Source of the DNA: Litoribacter populi
GTDB taxonomy: Bacteria > Bacteroidota > Bacteroidia > Cytophagales > Cyclobacteriaceae
Direction of reading: 5' to 3'
DNA length: 64,000 nt
Assembly (NCBI RefSeq): GCF_007483685.1
Contig: NZ_VMKN01000002.1
Coordinates: 211,452-275,451, forward strand
How positions within the stretch are numbered: the first letter of the stretch is position 1; each line of letters starts with the position of its first letter. The notes beneath the pieces were generated by a model. That model was not told the DNA's origin and did not search any database. It saw only the letters and a program-made list of their open reading frames with translations. Shown piece by piece: positions 37,284 to 46,560 of this stretch. The translations under genes and the position numbers were made by a program.

Positions 37284-37754
37284 ATGAAAACCAACGATAT
37301 TGGACTACAAGTTAAAGAAAGTAAGGTTTTGACCGAAAAGCTAAACAGCCTGCTGGCCAATTATGAGATATATTACCAAAATCTACGCAATTTCCACTGG
37401 AATGTAAGCGGACCCAACTTCTTTGAGCTGCACAACAAGTTCGAAGAACTTTATAACTCCGCCATTGGAGCAATTGATGAGACCGCTGAGCGCATTCTTA
37501 CTTTAGGAGAAAGACCATTGTCTTCTTTTTCAGAATATATCCAACACGCAGAAATAAAAGAAGCCATGGAGATCACAGATCCCAAGCAGATGGTGGAAAT
37601 TGTTAGGGAAAACCTCAATACTTTGTTGAAGATCGAAAGAGATGTTCTTGCCACTGCAGGTGAGAAAGAAGATGAAGGTACTGTAGCTTTAATGAGCGAA
37701 TACATCACTGCCAAGGAAAAAGTGGTGTGGATGCTTTCAGCTTACCTGAAATAA
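37284..37754 (+). CDS. dps: Dps-family ferritin-like DNA-protection protein
   Basis: 156-residue subunit of a 12-mer that oxidises and stores iron and can coat DNA in starvation. The intersubunit ferroxidase ligands are all present: His38 in NFHWNV, His50 in ELHNKF, Asp65 and Glu69 in AIDETAERI. The spacing equals that of characterised Dps proteins. It is monocistronic with a strong terminator. Confidence 0.94.
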   Translation: MKTNDIGLQVKESKVLTEKLNSLLANYEIYYQNLRNFHWNVSGPNFFELHNKFEELYNSAIGAIDETAERILTLGERPLSSFSEYIQHAEIKEAMEITDPKQMVEIVRENLNTLLKIERDVLATAGEKEDEGTVALMSEYITAKEKVVWMLSAYLK

Positions 37755-37773
37755 TAAACTATTTTTAAAAATT

Positions 37774-37808
37774 AAAGCAGCCGAAATAGACCGGCTGCTT
37801 TTTTTTAG
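37774..37808. terminator. Terminator after dps
   Basis: AAAGCAGCCG (37774-37783) pairs with CGGCTGCTTT (37792-37801), followed by eight T. It abuts the stop of the convergent ABC permease gene and may act on both strands. Confidence 0.9.
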
Positions 37809-39115
37809 GCTGTTTTCACCCATCTCCATAGGGTGCGGTAATTAACCTTGGTACCATGAACAAGGATCCCAATACGGTAAATTTTGCCCGCGAGCCAAGT
37901 AGTGAAGAGAAATCCAATAATCAACAAACCCATAGATAAGGCTAAGTCAAAAAATGGAACCCCATAACTCGCCCTTCCCATCATCGCAATCGGAGAGGTA
38001 AATGGAATAATGGAAAGCCAAAATGAAATATTGCTATTTGGATCATCCAATACGAAAATAAAAAGTCCAAAATAAGCGACCAGTAAAGGAATTGTCACAG
38101 GAAACATAAACTGCTGGGCATCTGATGGTGTATCTACCGCCGCACCGATGGCAGCAAAAAATGCCCCATATAATAGGTATCCCCCAATAAAGTAAAAGAT
38201 AAAGGTCAAAACTAATTTAACAAAATTGATATCCTGAATAACCTGCATATACTGTCCCATATCTGTAGTAGAGGCCTCCATCATTTTACCTGCTTCAGGA
38301 TTGGCAAGTTCTAGGGCTTGCTGTTGGGGCATTTGCATACCGAAATACCCCATCACTAAGGTGGAAATCGCCGATATCAGAATAATCCAGATGAGGAATT
38401 GTGTCAATCCCACTGCCCCTATCCCGATAATCTTGCCGGTCATCAATTGGAAGGGCCGGAGTGAACTGACCAAGATCTCGATTATTCTGCTGGATTTCTC
38501 CTCAATCACCCCCTGCATGATTTGGTTACCATAAATGAAAATGAACATGTAAATCAAAATACCGGTAATAAAACCCAAAGCATAATTGACCATGGCATTT
38601 GTCATCTTTTCCTCTCCCGCATTATCTAGGGTGATAGCCCTGATATTTACGCTGGTGCGGAGGCCTGAAATTACTTCGGGGTCGATACCGGAATTATACA
38701 GCCTTATTTCCTCAATCTTTCGCTTCAGGGCGCTTTCCAAATTCCCGATCAAAGTCATACTGGGATTCTTTTCAGAATAATAAACGATTCCCAAAGGCTT
38801 TTCCAGATCTATAGGCGGAATGTATAGCGCACCGTACCTCTCCCCGCTCTTGACCATTTCTTTAGCTTCCTCTCTGTCTCTATCAGAAAAAGAAAAAGCA
38901 TATTGCCCTGAGCTTTCCAGTCTGAATTGATTGGATTCATCTATCACCTCAATTATCCTCAAGGATTCAGAATCTCTTTCGGACATGGCAATCCAAAGAA
39001 ACAATCCTAATATGGTGGGAAATATAAGTGGAGTGAGCAAAGTGGCCAGCAGAAACGATTTCTTTTTCACTCTAGCCAAATACTCTCTTTTGATCACCAA
39101 AAATATCTTATTCAT
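37805..39115 (-). CDS. ABC-2 family permease (NatB-like)
   Basis: 436-residue permease. One N-terminal helix (FLLATLLTPLIFPTILGLF) is followed by a large extracytoplasmic loop (about residues 45-175) and five or six C-terminal helices. The sequence IYGNQIMQGVIEEKSSRIIE is the signature of the NatB/YhaP-type sodium or drug exporters. It overlaps the ATPase gene by 8 bp and follows it in the same operon. The exported substrate is unknown. Confidence 0.88.
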   Translation of the reverse strand: MNKIFLVIKREYLARVKKKSFLLATLLTPLIFPTILGLFLWIAMSERDSESLRIIEVIDESNQFRLESSGQYAFSFSDRDREEAKEMVKSGERYGALYIPPIDLEKPLGIVYYSEKNPSMTLIGNLESALKRKIEEIRLYNSGIDPEVISGLRTSVNIRAITLDNAGEEKMTNAMVNYALGFITGILIYMFIFIYGNQIMQGVIEEKSSRIIEILVSSLRPFQLMTGKIIGIGAVGLTQFLIWIILISAISTLVMGYFGMQMPQQQALELANPEAGKMMEASTTDMGQYMQVIQDINFVKLVLTFIFYFIGGYLLYGAFFAAIGAAVDTPSDAQQFMFPVTIPLLVAYFGLFIFVLDDPNSNISFWLSIIPFTSPIAMMGRASYGVPFFDLALSMGLLIIGFLFTTWLAGKIYRIGILVHGTKVNYRTLWRWVKTA

Positions 39116-40013
39116 GATCTGTGTCTTTTGCGCGTTGTATAAAAATATCGCCTATACTCGGGATCACTTCTTCAAACCCTAATATATCCCCAAACCGAAT
39201 AGCTTCTTCAATCACCTGGTTGGTAGTATGTCCGTTAAGCTGGATCAAAAATTTATCATAGCCAAAATTCCCCTCCACTCTTTGCCAGGTTGGCGGAAAG
39301 GTAGACGCTTGACTATATATTTTTAAATGATATAGGTTGGTTTTGGACTGCTGCCTAATATCCACAATGCTCCCATCCAGCACCTTTCGGCTCTTGTTGA
39401 TCATCGCAATATGGTCACAAAGCAACTCGACCGACTCCATTCTATGGGTAGAAAGAATTACCGAAACCCCCTTTTGCTTTAATTCCAGAATTTCATTCTT
39501 GATAAGTTCAGCATTTACAGGGTCAAATCCTGAAAAGGGTTCATCCAATATTAGCAATTCAGGTTCGTGAATCACGGTCGCTATAAACTGAATCTTTTGG
39601 GCCATGCCTTTTGACAAATCCTCGATTCTTTTCTCCCGCCACTCCCATATTTCCAATTTGTCCATCCAGGCTCTTACTTTCTTCTTGGCTTCAGAATTAC
39701 TCAGACCTTTTAATTGGGCAAAATAAAGCAACTGCTCCCCCACCTTCATTTTCTTATACAGCCCTCTTTCTTCAGGAAGGTAGCCTATAAGTTTGATGTG
39801 GTCTGCTTTGAGTTTTTCACCCTTGATCCGGATTTCGCCAGAATCGGCATCGATGATTTGGTTAATTATTCTAATTAGGGTAGTCTTACCCGCCCCATTG
39901 GGGCCCAGCAAACCAAACACCTTCCCTTTCGGAACTGCCAGAGAAACATCGTTCAATGCGGCTTTGTCGCCGTAATATTTGAATAAGGATTGAACCTCAA
40001 GAATATTGGACAT
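39108..40013 (-). CDS. ABC transporter ATP-binding protein (NatA-like)
   Basis: About 301 residues from the ATG at 40013; the TTG two codons earlier overlaps the preceding stop region. Walker A is GLLGPNGAGKTTLI, signature is LSKGMAQKIQFI and Walker B ELLILDEPFSGFDP. A C-terminal extension beyond the ATPase domain (DUF4162-type) is usual for this subfamily. It is coupled to the permease (8-bp overlap) and lies 2 bp after the stop of the small upstream gene. Confidence 0.93.
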   Translation of the reverse strand: MSNILEVQSLFKYYGDKAALNDVSLAVPKGKVFGLLGPNGAGKTTLIRIINQIIDADSGEIRIKGEKLKADHIKLIGYLPEERGLYKKMKVGEQLLYFAQLKGLSNSEAKKKVRAWMDKLEIWEWREKRIEDLSKGMAQKIQFIATVIHEPELLILDEPFSGFDPVNAELIKNEILELKQKGVSVILSTHRMESVELLCDHIAMINKSRKVLDGSIVDIRQQSKTNLYHLKIYSQASTFPPTWQRVEGNFGYDKFLIQLNGHTTNQVIEEAIRFGDILGFEEVIPSIGDIFIQRAKDTDHE

Positions 40014-40015
40014 GA

Positions 40016-40375
40016 TCAATTAATCTTTCTCATATAAATTTCATTAGGATAATACCCGAAAACAAATTCCGTAACAGGACATAACCACATTTCATGGTTA
40101 ATTTTCTTTCCCTGAAGTTCCTCTACGAAATAGTCGGCTCCACCTTCCTCAACAATATTTAAAAGTGATAGTTTGGCACAATTATTCAATTTATCCAGAG
40201 ACACGTGTACTTTAACTTCGGCCTTCTCCCCTGCAAGCATGTCCAAAAAAGTATCGGCCCCACACACCAATTCAAGTTCCGCTTTGGAACCTTGCCAATC
40301 AGGCAAATCGACATACCATCTTCCCTCTGATTCTTTATAAAATTCCAATATGCCTACTATAAGTGGTTCTCTCAT
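40016..40375 (-). CDS. Small protein coupled to NatAB-like exporter (DUF6717-like)
   Basis: 119 residues from the ATG at 40375; the frame's TTG is two codons upstream. The pattern GRWYVDLPDWQGSKAELELV followed by CGADTFLDML recalls small DUF6717-type proteins, but I hold that only loosely. No signal peptide or membrane segment. It is first in a tight three-gene unit (2 bp to the ATPase gene). A degenerate heptad repeat array fills the gap between the upstream gene's stop and this ATG. Confidence 0.6.
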   Translation of the reverse strand: MREPLIVGILEFYKESEGRWYVDLPDWQGSKAELELVCGADTFLDMLAGEKAEVKVHVSLDKLNNCAKLSLLNIVEEGGADYFVEELQGKKINHEMWLCPVTEFVFGYYPNEIYMRKIN

Positions 40376-40377
40376 TT

Positions 40378-40405
40378 TCAAGGTCTCCGGTCCTCGGCCT
40401 CCGAT
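40378..40405 (-). repeat. Heptad repeat array 1 (consensus ACCGGAG, minus strand)
   Basis: Read on the minus strand, four 7-bp units occur in tandem: ATCGGAG, GCCGAGG, ACCGGAG, ACCTTGA. The array begins 9 nt after the stop of the toast-rack-like gene and ends 2 nt before the next ATG, in the sense orientation. Confidence 0.65.
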
Positions 40406-40414
40406 CTCTCAAAT

Positions 40415-41302
40415 TTATTTGAGTGCCACCGATCCTACAGAAACATCAATTTCAATAATCATCAGGTTCTTGGCATTCTCTGAAAAGCCCTTGCTGACAT
40501 AGGTTTTGCTACCCACCTCGCGGAGATAGGAAGGAATGGATGTTCTACACATGGCGGTGCTTTTCACTTTCACCTTGTAAGGCAAGGATTGGTCAGGCAG
40601 TTCTATGAAGACGCTTCCAGCACCAACTGACGCTTTGAGGTGGCTAGCTTGGGGCATTTCTCCGTTAAATGACAGGTTTACTTTCCCATAGTTCACATCG
40701 AATATCATATGCTTAGCATTGGAAAAATTGAGGTTCTGAACATCTACATTTCCCATATTTATAATCACTGACATGGTGTCCATACTAATAGGATTGGGGG
40801 CTCTCCTACCATATTTGAGAGAAACGTCTGCTGTGGCAGTTTTCACCTTACAATTTGCCACGTTGATATTGGAAAGATCAAGTATTGCCTTGCCAATTCC
40901 AAAATAGAAGTCAAGGTCATACATAAAATTGGAGTTCAGCCCAACTATCCATTCATGGTCAAAATCATCATTGGTGTTGGAAAAAAGTCGAGAAGAGAGG
41001 CTTTTACCCAGGTTTTCAGACTCCACGTTAGCATGGTCAAGGGAAGCAAAAAGGATGTTGTCTTCTATGGAATGGGAAAAAGTTGGCAATATGTTGACTT
41101 TGGCTAGATTGGCCTGGATGCTCAGCGGATGACCGGAATGATCTCTCTGGATATGGGAAATACCTTTATACGAGGCAAAATCCAATTTGACTACGTTGAA
41201 ACCACTCCTTTCCTCTACTACGAAATCCTTTGAAATCTGGGCATTTGATTCTGCATGAAAAGCCCAAATTGTCCAAACCAACAAACATACTTTTCTCAAC
41301 AT
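40415..41302 (-). CDS. Secreted beta-rich protein, toast-rack-like
   Basis: 295-residue exported protein (signal peptide ending ESNAQ). The rest is a repetitive beta pattern with short turns, e.g. FYFGIGKAILDLSNINVANC, DMGNVDVQ-like steps, VNYGKVNLSF and VGAGSVFIELP, as in the DUF2154/toast-rack or DUF4097 beta-solenoid families. No catalytic motif visible. Its role is unknown; envelope or adhesin-like placement is inference. It is followed immediately by heptad array 1 and then the small NatAB-linked gene. Confidence 0.6.
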   Translation of the reverse strand: MLRKVCLLVWTIWAFHAESNAQISKDFVVEERSGFNVVKLDFASYKGISHIQRDHSGHPLSIQANLAKVNILPTFSHSIEDNILFASLDHANVESENLGKSLSSRLFSNTNDDFDHEWIVGLNSNFMYDLDFYFGIGKAILDLSNINVANCKVKTATADVSLKYGRRAPNPISMDTMSVIINMGNVDVQNLNFSNAKHMIFDVNYGKVNLSFNGEMPQASHLKASVGAGSVFIELPDQSLPYKVKVKSTAMCRTSIPSYLREVGSKTYVSKGFSENAKNLMIIEIDVSVGSVALK

Positions 41303-41345
41303 ACGGATAAATTACGGAGAGCAAGTAAAAAGGTTTGTTTTAAAT

Positions 41346-41373
41346 AGAAAAAAGCCGGACAATTGCCCGGCTT
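41346..41373 (-). terminator. Terminator after dnaJ
   Basis: AAGCCGG (41352-41358) pairs with CCGGCTT (41367-41373). On the minus strand the stem is followed by six T, 10 bp beyond the dnaJ stop. Confidence 0.85.
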
Positions 41374-41382
41374 ATTAGAATC

Positions 41383-42495
41383 TTAAAAGAATTCCTTCAT
41401 TTTATCAAAGAAATTCTTCTCTGTTTTTCCTGGATCTGGAATGAAATTTTGCGATGTTCTCAGGTTTTCCAACGCCATTCTCTCCTCTTTGGTAAGTTGA
41501 GTAGGTGTCCATACGTTTACGTATATAAGTTGGTCGCCTTTTGCATAACCATTAAGATCTTTGATTCCTTTACCTTTCAGTCTCAATACTTTTCCGCTTT
41601 GAGTGCCTGGATCAAGTTTTATCTTAACCTTTCCGTCAATGGTAGGAACTTCAATCTGAGCCCCTAATGCAGCGTCAATAAAGCTTACATAGAGGTTGTA
41701 CACCACATTATTCCCATCACGCTGAAGCAACTCATCTTCGATTTCCTCAATCACGATCAAAAGATCACCCGGAATACCACCTGGTGTTTCGTTACCTTTA
41801 CCTGACATGCTCAATTGCATACTGTCAGCCACACCTCCCGGAATGTTAATAGGAATAATCTCTTCTTTGATCACCAAACCCTTTGCATCCGCATTGGCTG
41901 GCTTCTTATCTACGATCTGACCGTTGCCGCCACAGCTAGGGCAAGTGCTTGCTGAAACCATCTGACCCAGCATGGTATTCACCACCTTTTTGATCTGACC
42001 GGAACCTTGACAAGTGCTACAGGTTTTGAATGTCACCCCATCAGCCAGGACATGACGCTTGACCTTGATCTTTTTCTCTACACCGTTTGCTACTTCTTTT
42101 AAAGTCAGTTTAAGCTTTACCCGAAGATTAGTACCTTTCTTAGCCCTTCTTCCGCCTCGGCCACCGCCACCGCCAAAGAATGACTCAAAACCTCCACCTC
42201 CAAAAATATCCCCAAACTGAGAGAAGATGTCGTCCATGTTCATTCCGCCACCGCCGAATCCGCCGTTACCGCTGACTCCTTGGTGACCAAACTGGTCGTA
42301 GCGCTGCCTTTTGTCCTGATTACTCAAAACTTCGTAGGCTTCAGCTGCCTCTTTAAATTTTTCCTCTGCCTCTGGGTCATCCGGATTTTTGTCAGGATGA
42401 TATTTGATGGCCATTTTACGATAGGCCTTCTTTATCTCATCCTGACTGGCGGTCTTGTTAACCCCTAATACTTCGTAATAATCTCTTTTAGTCAT
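41383..42495 (-). CDS. dnaJ: Chaperone DnaJ with a single zinc centre
   Basis: Hsp40 co-chaperone of DnaK, 370 residues from the ATG at 42495 ([11 protein letters not shown]); a longer frame starts with TTG inside grpE's end. Order: J domain with HPD at 33-35, a glycine/phenylalanine-rich region (about 72-115), the zinc region, then the client-binding domains. Only two of the four usual CxxCxGxG motifs remain: CSTCQGSG (Cys159, Cys162) and CPSCGGNG (Cys185, Cys188). Motifs 1 and 4 have no cysteine. It lies 4 bp after grpE. Confidence 0.95.
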   Translation of the reverse strand: MTKRDYYEVLGVNKTASQDEIKKAYRKMAIKYHPDKNPDDPEAEEKFKEAAEAYEVLSNQDKRQRYDQFGHQGVSGNGGFGGGGMNMDDIFSQFGDIFGGGGFESFFGGGGGRGGRRAKKGTNLRVKLKLTLKEVANGVEKKIKVKRHVLADGVTFKTCSTCQGSGQIKKVVNTMLGQMVSASTCPSCGGNGQIVDKKPANADAKGLVIKEEIIPINIPGGVADSMQLSMSGKGNETPGGIPGDLLIVIEEIEDELLQRDGNNVVYNLYVSFIDAALGAQIEVPTIDGKVKIKLDPGTQSGKVLRLKGKGIKDLNGYAKGDQLIYVNVWTPTQLTKEERMALENLRTSQNFIPDPGKTEKNFFDKMKEFF

Positions 42496-42499
42496 AATA

Positions 42500-43087
42500 T
42501 TATGATCCAATTACCACCTTGGCATATCTGACAACTTTGTCACCAAGGGTATATCCTTTTTCAATTACATCAATCACTTTCCCTTTCATCTCTTCCGATG
42601 GGGCAGGTATTTGTGTGATGGCTTCCTGCTGGTCGGCATCAAAAGCATTTCCAACCACATCCTCCATTGGCTTAAGGCCTTTGGATTCCAAAATCTTCAA
42701 AAGTTTGTTATAAATAAGAAGATTGCCTTCTTTCACAGTTTCTACAGCCTCTTCTTTCTCTGAGGCTTTAATGGCTCGTTCAAAATCATCCACTACAGGA
42801 ATAATGTCCTTCAAGACATCTTCAGAAGCGGTTTTGATCAAATCCAACCTTTCCTTGCTTGTTCTTCTTCTGTAATTTTCAAATTCCGAATAAAGGCGCA
42901 AATGCTTGTCCTTCAATTCTGCTAGTTCAATTTTCAATTTCTCCTCCTGGCTTAAATCCTCCTTCACTTCTGGTTGGCTCTCAGCATTTTCCTGGGCCTT
43001 GACATCTTGTGTCTCCTCAATTTGCTCCTCGGAGGTCTCTTGGGTCTTAGTCATTTCGTCCTTCTCTAAATTTTCTTTTTCAGCCAT
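42500..43087 (-). CDS. grpE: Nucleotide exchange factor GrpE
   Basis: Releases ADP from DnaK. About 195 residues from the ATG at 43087; a second in-frame ATG at 43138 would add 17 unusual residues and is an alternative. An acidic, low-complexity N-terminus and long coiled coil (about residues 40-100) precede the conserved [12 protein letters not shown] and the C-terminal beta-wing with the signature [20 protein letters not shown]. It is followed by dnaJ after 4 bp; dnaK is not in this window. Confidence 0.94.
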   Translation of the reverse strand: MAEKENLEKDEMTKTQETSEEQIEETQDVKAQENAESQPEVKEDLSQEEKLKIELAELKDKHLRLYSEFENYRRRTSKERLDLIKTASEDVLKDIIPVVDDFERAIKASEKEEAVETVKEGNLLIYNKLLKILESKGLKPMEDVVGNAFDADQQEAITQIPAPSEEMKGKVIDVIEKGYTLGDKVVRYAKVVIGS

Positions 43088-43162
43088 AATCTTATTGGTA
43101 TTCAAAAGCTTTCTGATAAAACTCAATATGTTTGCCATTCCCTTAAAACTGACAAACTGGCA

Positions 43163-44155
43163 TTATTCCATGATCGCTTGCCATATCAAATCTTTCAATT
43201 TGTCCAGATTGTGCTGACTGACCGATGAAATAAACAGGGATGGCACGTTTTCCGGCAGTTCTTTTTTCATCTCCTCAATCAGCTCTTCATCCAGCATATC
43301 AGCTTTGGATATTGCCAGTAATCGTTTCTTGTCCAATAACTCAGGATTGTATTTCTTCAGCTCATTAAGCAAAATATCATATTCCTTTTTGATATTGTCA
43401 GCATCAGCTGGGACCATAAACAAGAGTATCGAGTTCCTTTCTATATGACGTAGAAATCTGATCCCAAGTCCACGCCCTTCTGCAGCACCCTCAATTATCC
43501 CTGGAATGTCAGCCATCACAAAAGACTTGTCATCCCTGTAACCAACCACACCCAAGTTGGGAACCAAGGTGGTGAATGGATAGTCACCAATTTCTGGTTT
43601 TGCAGCTGAAATACTTGACAGCAAAGTGGATTTTCCTGCATTAGGAAATCCAACCAAACCAACATCAGCCAGCAGTTTAAGTTCCAAAATGATCCATTCC
43701 TCGACACCTTCTTCACCAGGCTGTGCATAGTGAGGAGCCTGGTTGGTCGCCGATTTAAAGTGGTCATTTCCAAGGCCCCCTCTCCCCCCTCGGGTCAAGA
43801 CAACTTCTTGCCCATCTTCTGTGATCTCACAGCGGACTTCTTTAGTTTCGGCATCCTTGGCTAATGTCCCCAATGGGACCTCCAAGATGATATCCTTGCC
43901 ATCAGCTCCTTTCCTTCTACCTCCTTCTCCACCTTTTCCGGCTTCCGCGATCACATGTTTTTTATACTTTAAGTGAAGCAGCGTCCAATGTTGGGCATTG
44001 CCTCGTAAAATAATGTGTCCACCACGGCCACCATCACCACCGTCAGGACCACCCTTGGGCACGTGCTTCTCTCTTCTAAAATGAACAGAGCCTGAACCTC
44101 CTGCTCCAGATCTGGAACAAAACTTCACATAATCTATAAAATTGGAATCCGCCAC
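43163..44155 (-). CDS. obg: GTPase Obg/CgtA
   Basis: Ribosome-assembly and stress GTPase of about 330 residues. The start is the GTG at 44155, giving [12 protein letters not shown], the usual Obg start; a frame extending to 44209 begins with TTG. The N-terminal glycine-rich Obg fold (residues about 1-155) includes [13 protein letters not shown]. The G domain has the P-loop [11 protein letters not shown], switch DIPGIIEGA and SKAD. Next upstream is adk, 84 bp away. Confidence 0.95.
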   Translation of the reverse strand: MADSNFIDYVKFCSRSGAGGSGSVHFRREKHVPKGGPDGGDGGRGGHIILRGNAQHWTLLHLKYKKHVIAEAGKGGEGGRRKGADGKDIILEVPLGTLAKDAETKEVRCEITEDGQEVVLTRGGRGGLGNDHFKSATNQAPHYAQPGEEGVEEWIILELKLLADVGLVGFPNAGKSTLLSSISAAKPEIGDYPFTTLVPNLGVVGYRDDKSFVMADIPGIIEGAAEGRGLGIRFLRHIERNSILLFMVPADADNIKKEYDILLNELKKYNPELLDKKRLLAISKADMLDEELIEEMKKELPENVPSLFISSVSQHNLDKLKDLIWQAIME

Positions 44156-44239
44156 AGCTTCTTTTGATTTTGATAAAACAAAATTGGCCAAGCAATGCAG
44201 CTTAGCCAATTGGGTTACAAAGTTATGAAAATTCGTCGA

Positions 44240-44812
44240 TTAATAAGAATCAATCACTTTGCAGATGTTTTCAAAGATCTCATTGATCTCACCTACGCCA
44301 TGGATCTTAGTGAGTTTCTCTTGACCTTTATAATAGGTGGCCACCGGCAAAGTCTCATCCAGATAAACCTGAATTCTGGTTTTGATTTTCTCTTCATCCT
44401 GGTCATCTACTCGGCCTGAAGTCTTCCCTCTTTCACGGATCCTTTCTTTGAGCACTTCTTCAGGCACATCCAAAGCTATCATACCGGAGATAGACATTCC
44501 TTTTTCATCAAGTACGGTGTCCAAAGCTCGAGCCTGGGCCACCGTACGGGGAAAGCCGTCAAAGATAAAACCATTGCTATCTTGGCTGTTTTTGATCTTG
44601 TCGTCAACCATGCCGATCACGACTTCATCGGGAACCAGTCGGCCCTCATCCATATATTTTCTGGCCGTTTGGCCTAACTCGGTCCCTTGACCAAGATGCG
44701 CCCTAAAAAGATCCCCGGTGGAAAGGTGGGTCAAATTGTATTTGGCAATCAGTTTTTCACTTTGAGTACCTTTTCCTGCACCTGGAGGGCCGAATAATAC
44801 TATGTTTAGCAT
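44240..44812 (-). CDS. adk: Adenylate kinase
   Basis: Interconverts 2 ADP and ATP plus AMP. 190 residues with P-loop GPPGAGKGTQ (7-16), the AMP-site FDGFPRTVAQA and LID arginines in RERGKTSGRVDDQDEEKI. The LID is the short type, without the zinc-binding cysteines. It lies between obg and the hypoxanthine phosphoribosyltransferase gene on the same strand, a common arrangement in this phylum. Confidence 0.97.
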   Translation of the reverse strand: MLNIVLFGPPGAGKGTQSEKLIAKYNLTHLSTGDLFRAHLGQGTELGQTARKYMDEGRLVPDEVVIGMVDDKIKNSQDSNGFIFDGFPRTVAQARALDTVLDEKGMSISGMIALDVPEEVLKERIRERGKTSGRVDDQDEEKIKTRIQVYLDETLPVATYYKGQEKLTKIHGVGEINEIFENICKVIDSY

Positions 44813-44853
44813 AACAACAAAATTATGTAGCGATCAATATTTTTATTTAATAA

Positions 44854-45384
44854 TTATTCCTTCAATTGGTAAATTTCCTTCAGATTCCTCCCAAACCCAT
44901 CATAATCTAAGCCGTAGCCGACTACAAACTTGTTGGGTATCTCAAAGCCCACATAGTCTATCTCCAATGGTTCTTTCAATGCTTCTGGCTTCAGTAAAAG
45001 GGTAGCGATAGAAACTTTGCTCGGATTTCGATCAGCAATCAGCCCTAATATATACTTCATGCTTAATCCTGTATCCACGATATCCTCCACCACGATAACT
45101 TCCCTGCCTTCTAAATCAACATTTAGGCCAATCAGGTTTTTAACCTCCCCAGTTGATGAAGTAGCTTCATAAGAAGCCACTTTAATAAATTGAATTTCAA
45201 CAGGGATTTCGATGGCTTTGGCTAAATCGGAAATAAACATAAATGCTCCGTTAAGTATTCCGAGCAAAATCGGTTCTTTTCCCTGAAAATCCTTATTTAT
45301 TTTTGCACCCAGAGTAGCAATCCGTTGCGATAGTTCAGCTTCGGATAGGTAGGGAACAAACTGCTTATCTTTAACTTCTACCAT
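44854..45384 (-). CDS. hpt: Hypoxanthine phosphoribosyltransferase
   Basis: Purine salvage enzyme that makes IMP or GMP from hypoxanthine or guanine and PRPP. The PRPP-binding motif VIVVEDIVDTGLS is near residue 97, and GILNGAFMFISDL and the C-terminal VGYGLDYDGFGRNL motif are family marks. 176 residues, normal length. It is 41 bp upstream of adk, so adk and hpt may be co-transcribed. Confidence 0.95.
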   Translation of the reverse strand: MVEVKDKQFVPYLSEAELSQRIATLGAKINKDFQGKEPILLGILNGAFMFISDLAKAIEIPVEIQFIKVASYEATSSTGEVKNLIGLNVDLEGREVIVVEDIVDTGLSMKYILGLIADRNPSKVSIATLLLKPEALKEPLEIDYVGFEIPNKFVVGYGLDYDGFGRNLKEIYQLKE

Positions 45385-45475
45385 ATCTTAATTAAAAATC
45401 CCCTAGGACAGGGCGGTACAAATATATAAAAAAATGGCACCCCCTCGACATATTTCTTGCTAAACCAGCATACAT

Positions 45476-46384
45476 TTAAAGGTGTTTCATCAAATAACGG
45501 TACATCTGCAGCATGCAGTCCAGATCATGCAGGGATACTTTTTCATCCGGCGAGTGAACGTTATCTTCAGGGGCCCCCACAAAACACCAATCCATGGGAT
45601 ATGGACTCATCTGAACTTCACGGCCATCACTACTCCCCATCCCCTCTACTTCGAGTTGGTGGGGGATTCCGCTTTGGGCAGCCAGTTCAAGGATCCTATC
45701 TATATAGCATTTACGAGGAATATTTCTATCTCTCAAAGAGATGGCTACCCCTTGATGATGATGAACACCTTCAGTCACCCAGGTGATGTCGGAGATTAGG
45801 GACTGACGGATCTGCCACTTCTCGTATATAAAGCGTAGTAGAAAAGGCATGCTCCCTCCATGATGCTCTTCGTAGGTGGAAAAAACCACAACACCATCCT
45901 CCAAAGTCTCACACAACTTCATCGCATTATAGACTCCAAGCCTGTTGTCCAAGTAAGCGGCTTGGATAAATTCCTCGTCCACTCGGATATTTTGCTTGAA
46001 GGAGAGATTTGTTCCTCTTTCTATAGCTCGAGGGAGATCATAAAATAACTGCCCATTATTTTTTTTTATTTTACATTGAATTGGACCTAAAGAATCTTTT
46101 CCTACCAGCTCAAACCCGTCTTCAGCCTCGGGCCCACCGACAGTAACTAATTGATTTTCATATCTAACCGTAAACCCAATAGTGTCCATATGAGCAAACA
46201 CAGCAGTGCGCGGATTACCGAATTTTAGGACGATACAGTCCTGCAATTCGTCCCCAAAGTATATTTCAGGTGAAACCTTCCAGTTTTCTTTTCGTTTAGA
46301 CACCCAACCCAGAATGAACTTAGAAATGGTAGATTCTTCACCCGAAACCCCCTGAATTTGGAGCAATTCCCTCAAAATTTCCAT
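45476..46384 (-). CDS. M20/M42-type metallopeptidase
   Basis: 302 residues from the ATG at 46384; a longer frame begins with TTG. Dinuclear zinc ligands are visible: His and Asp in FAHMDTIGF, Asp in YLDNRLGVY, Glu pair in STYEEHHGG, Glu or His in TEGVHHHQG and His in DNVHS. The layout fits M42 aminopeptidases (glutamyl or deblocking types), though only the peptidase domain with a short insertion is seen. No signal peptide, so it is cytosolic and likely finishes peptide breakdown. Confidence 0.82.
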   Translation of the reverse strand: MEILRELLQIQGVSGEESTISKFILGWVSKRKENWKVSPEIYFGDELQDCIVLKFGNPRTAVFAHMDTIGFTVRYENQLVTVGGPEAEDGFELVGKDSLGPIQCKIKKNNGQLFYDLPRAIERGTNLSFKQNIRVDEEFIQAAYLDNRLGVYNAMKLCETLEDGVVVFSTYEEHHGGSMPFLLRFIYEKWQIRQSLISDITWVTEGVHHHQGVAISLRDRNIPRKCYIDRILELAAQSGIPHQLEVEGMGSSDGREVQMSPYPMDWCFVGAPEDNVHSPDEKVSLHDLDCMLQMYRYLMKHL

Positions 46385-46480
46385 ATTGGCATTATTTATG
46401 ACCAAATCATTTTCAAAAACTTAGCACAAACCTACGTAAAAAACATTTCATAGAAAGTTTTACGTTCTAAATAAAAAATT

Positions 46481-46488
46481 TACATTTG
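46481..46488 (+). promoter_or_regulatory. Putative promoter -7 box of OmpA-family gene
   Basis: TACATTTG matches TAnnTTTG, 72 bp before the ATG. The upstream partner position is T-rich without a clear G. Confidence 0.5.
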
Positions 46489-46560
46489 CATACAGTTACA
46501 AGTAAACAAGTTTGGAATTAAATCAATTAAACACTTAATTTTGGAAAAAAATTTTTTATC

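Noticed and set aside
44156-44209. 18-codon extension of Obg to a TTG
   Set aside because: The GTG at 44155 gives the conserved Obg start [10 protein letters not shown].
45457-45799. Plus-strand open frames over the M42-like peptidase
   Set aside because: They are shadows of the minus-strand gene, with no start context or domain.
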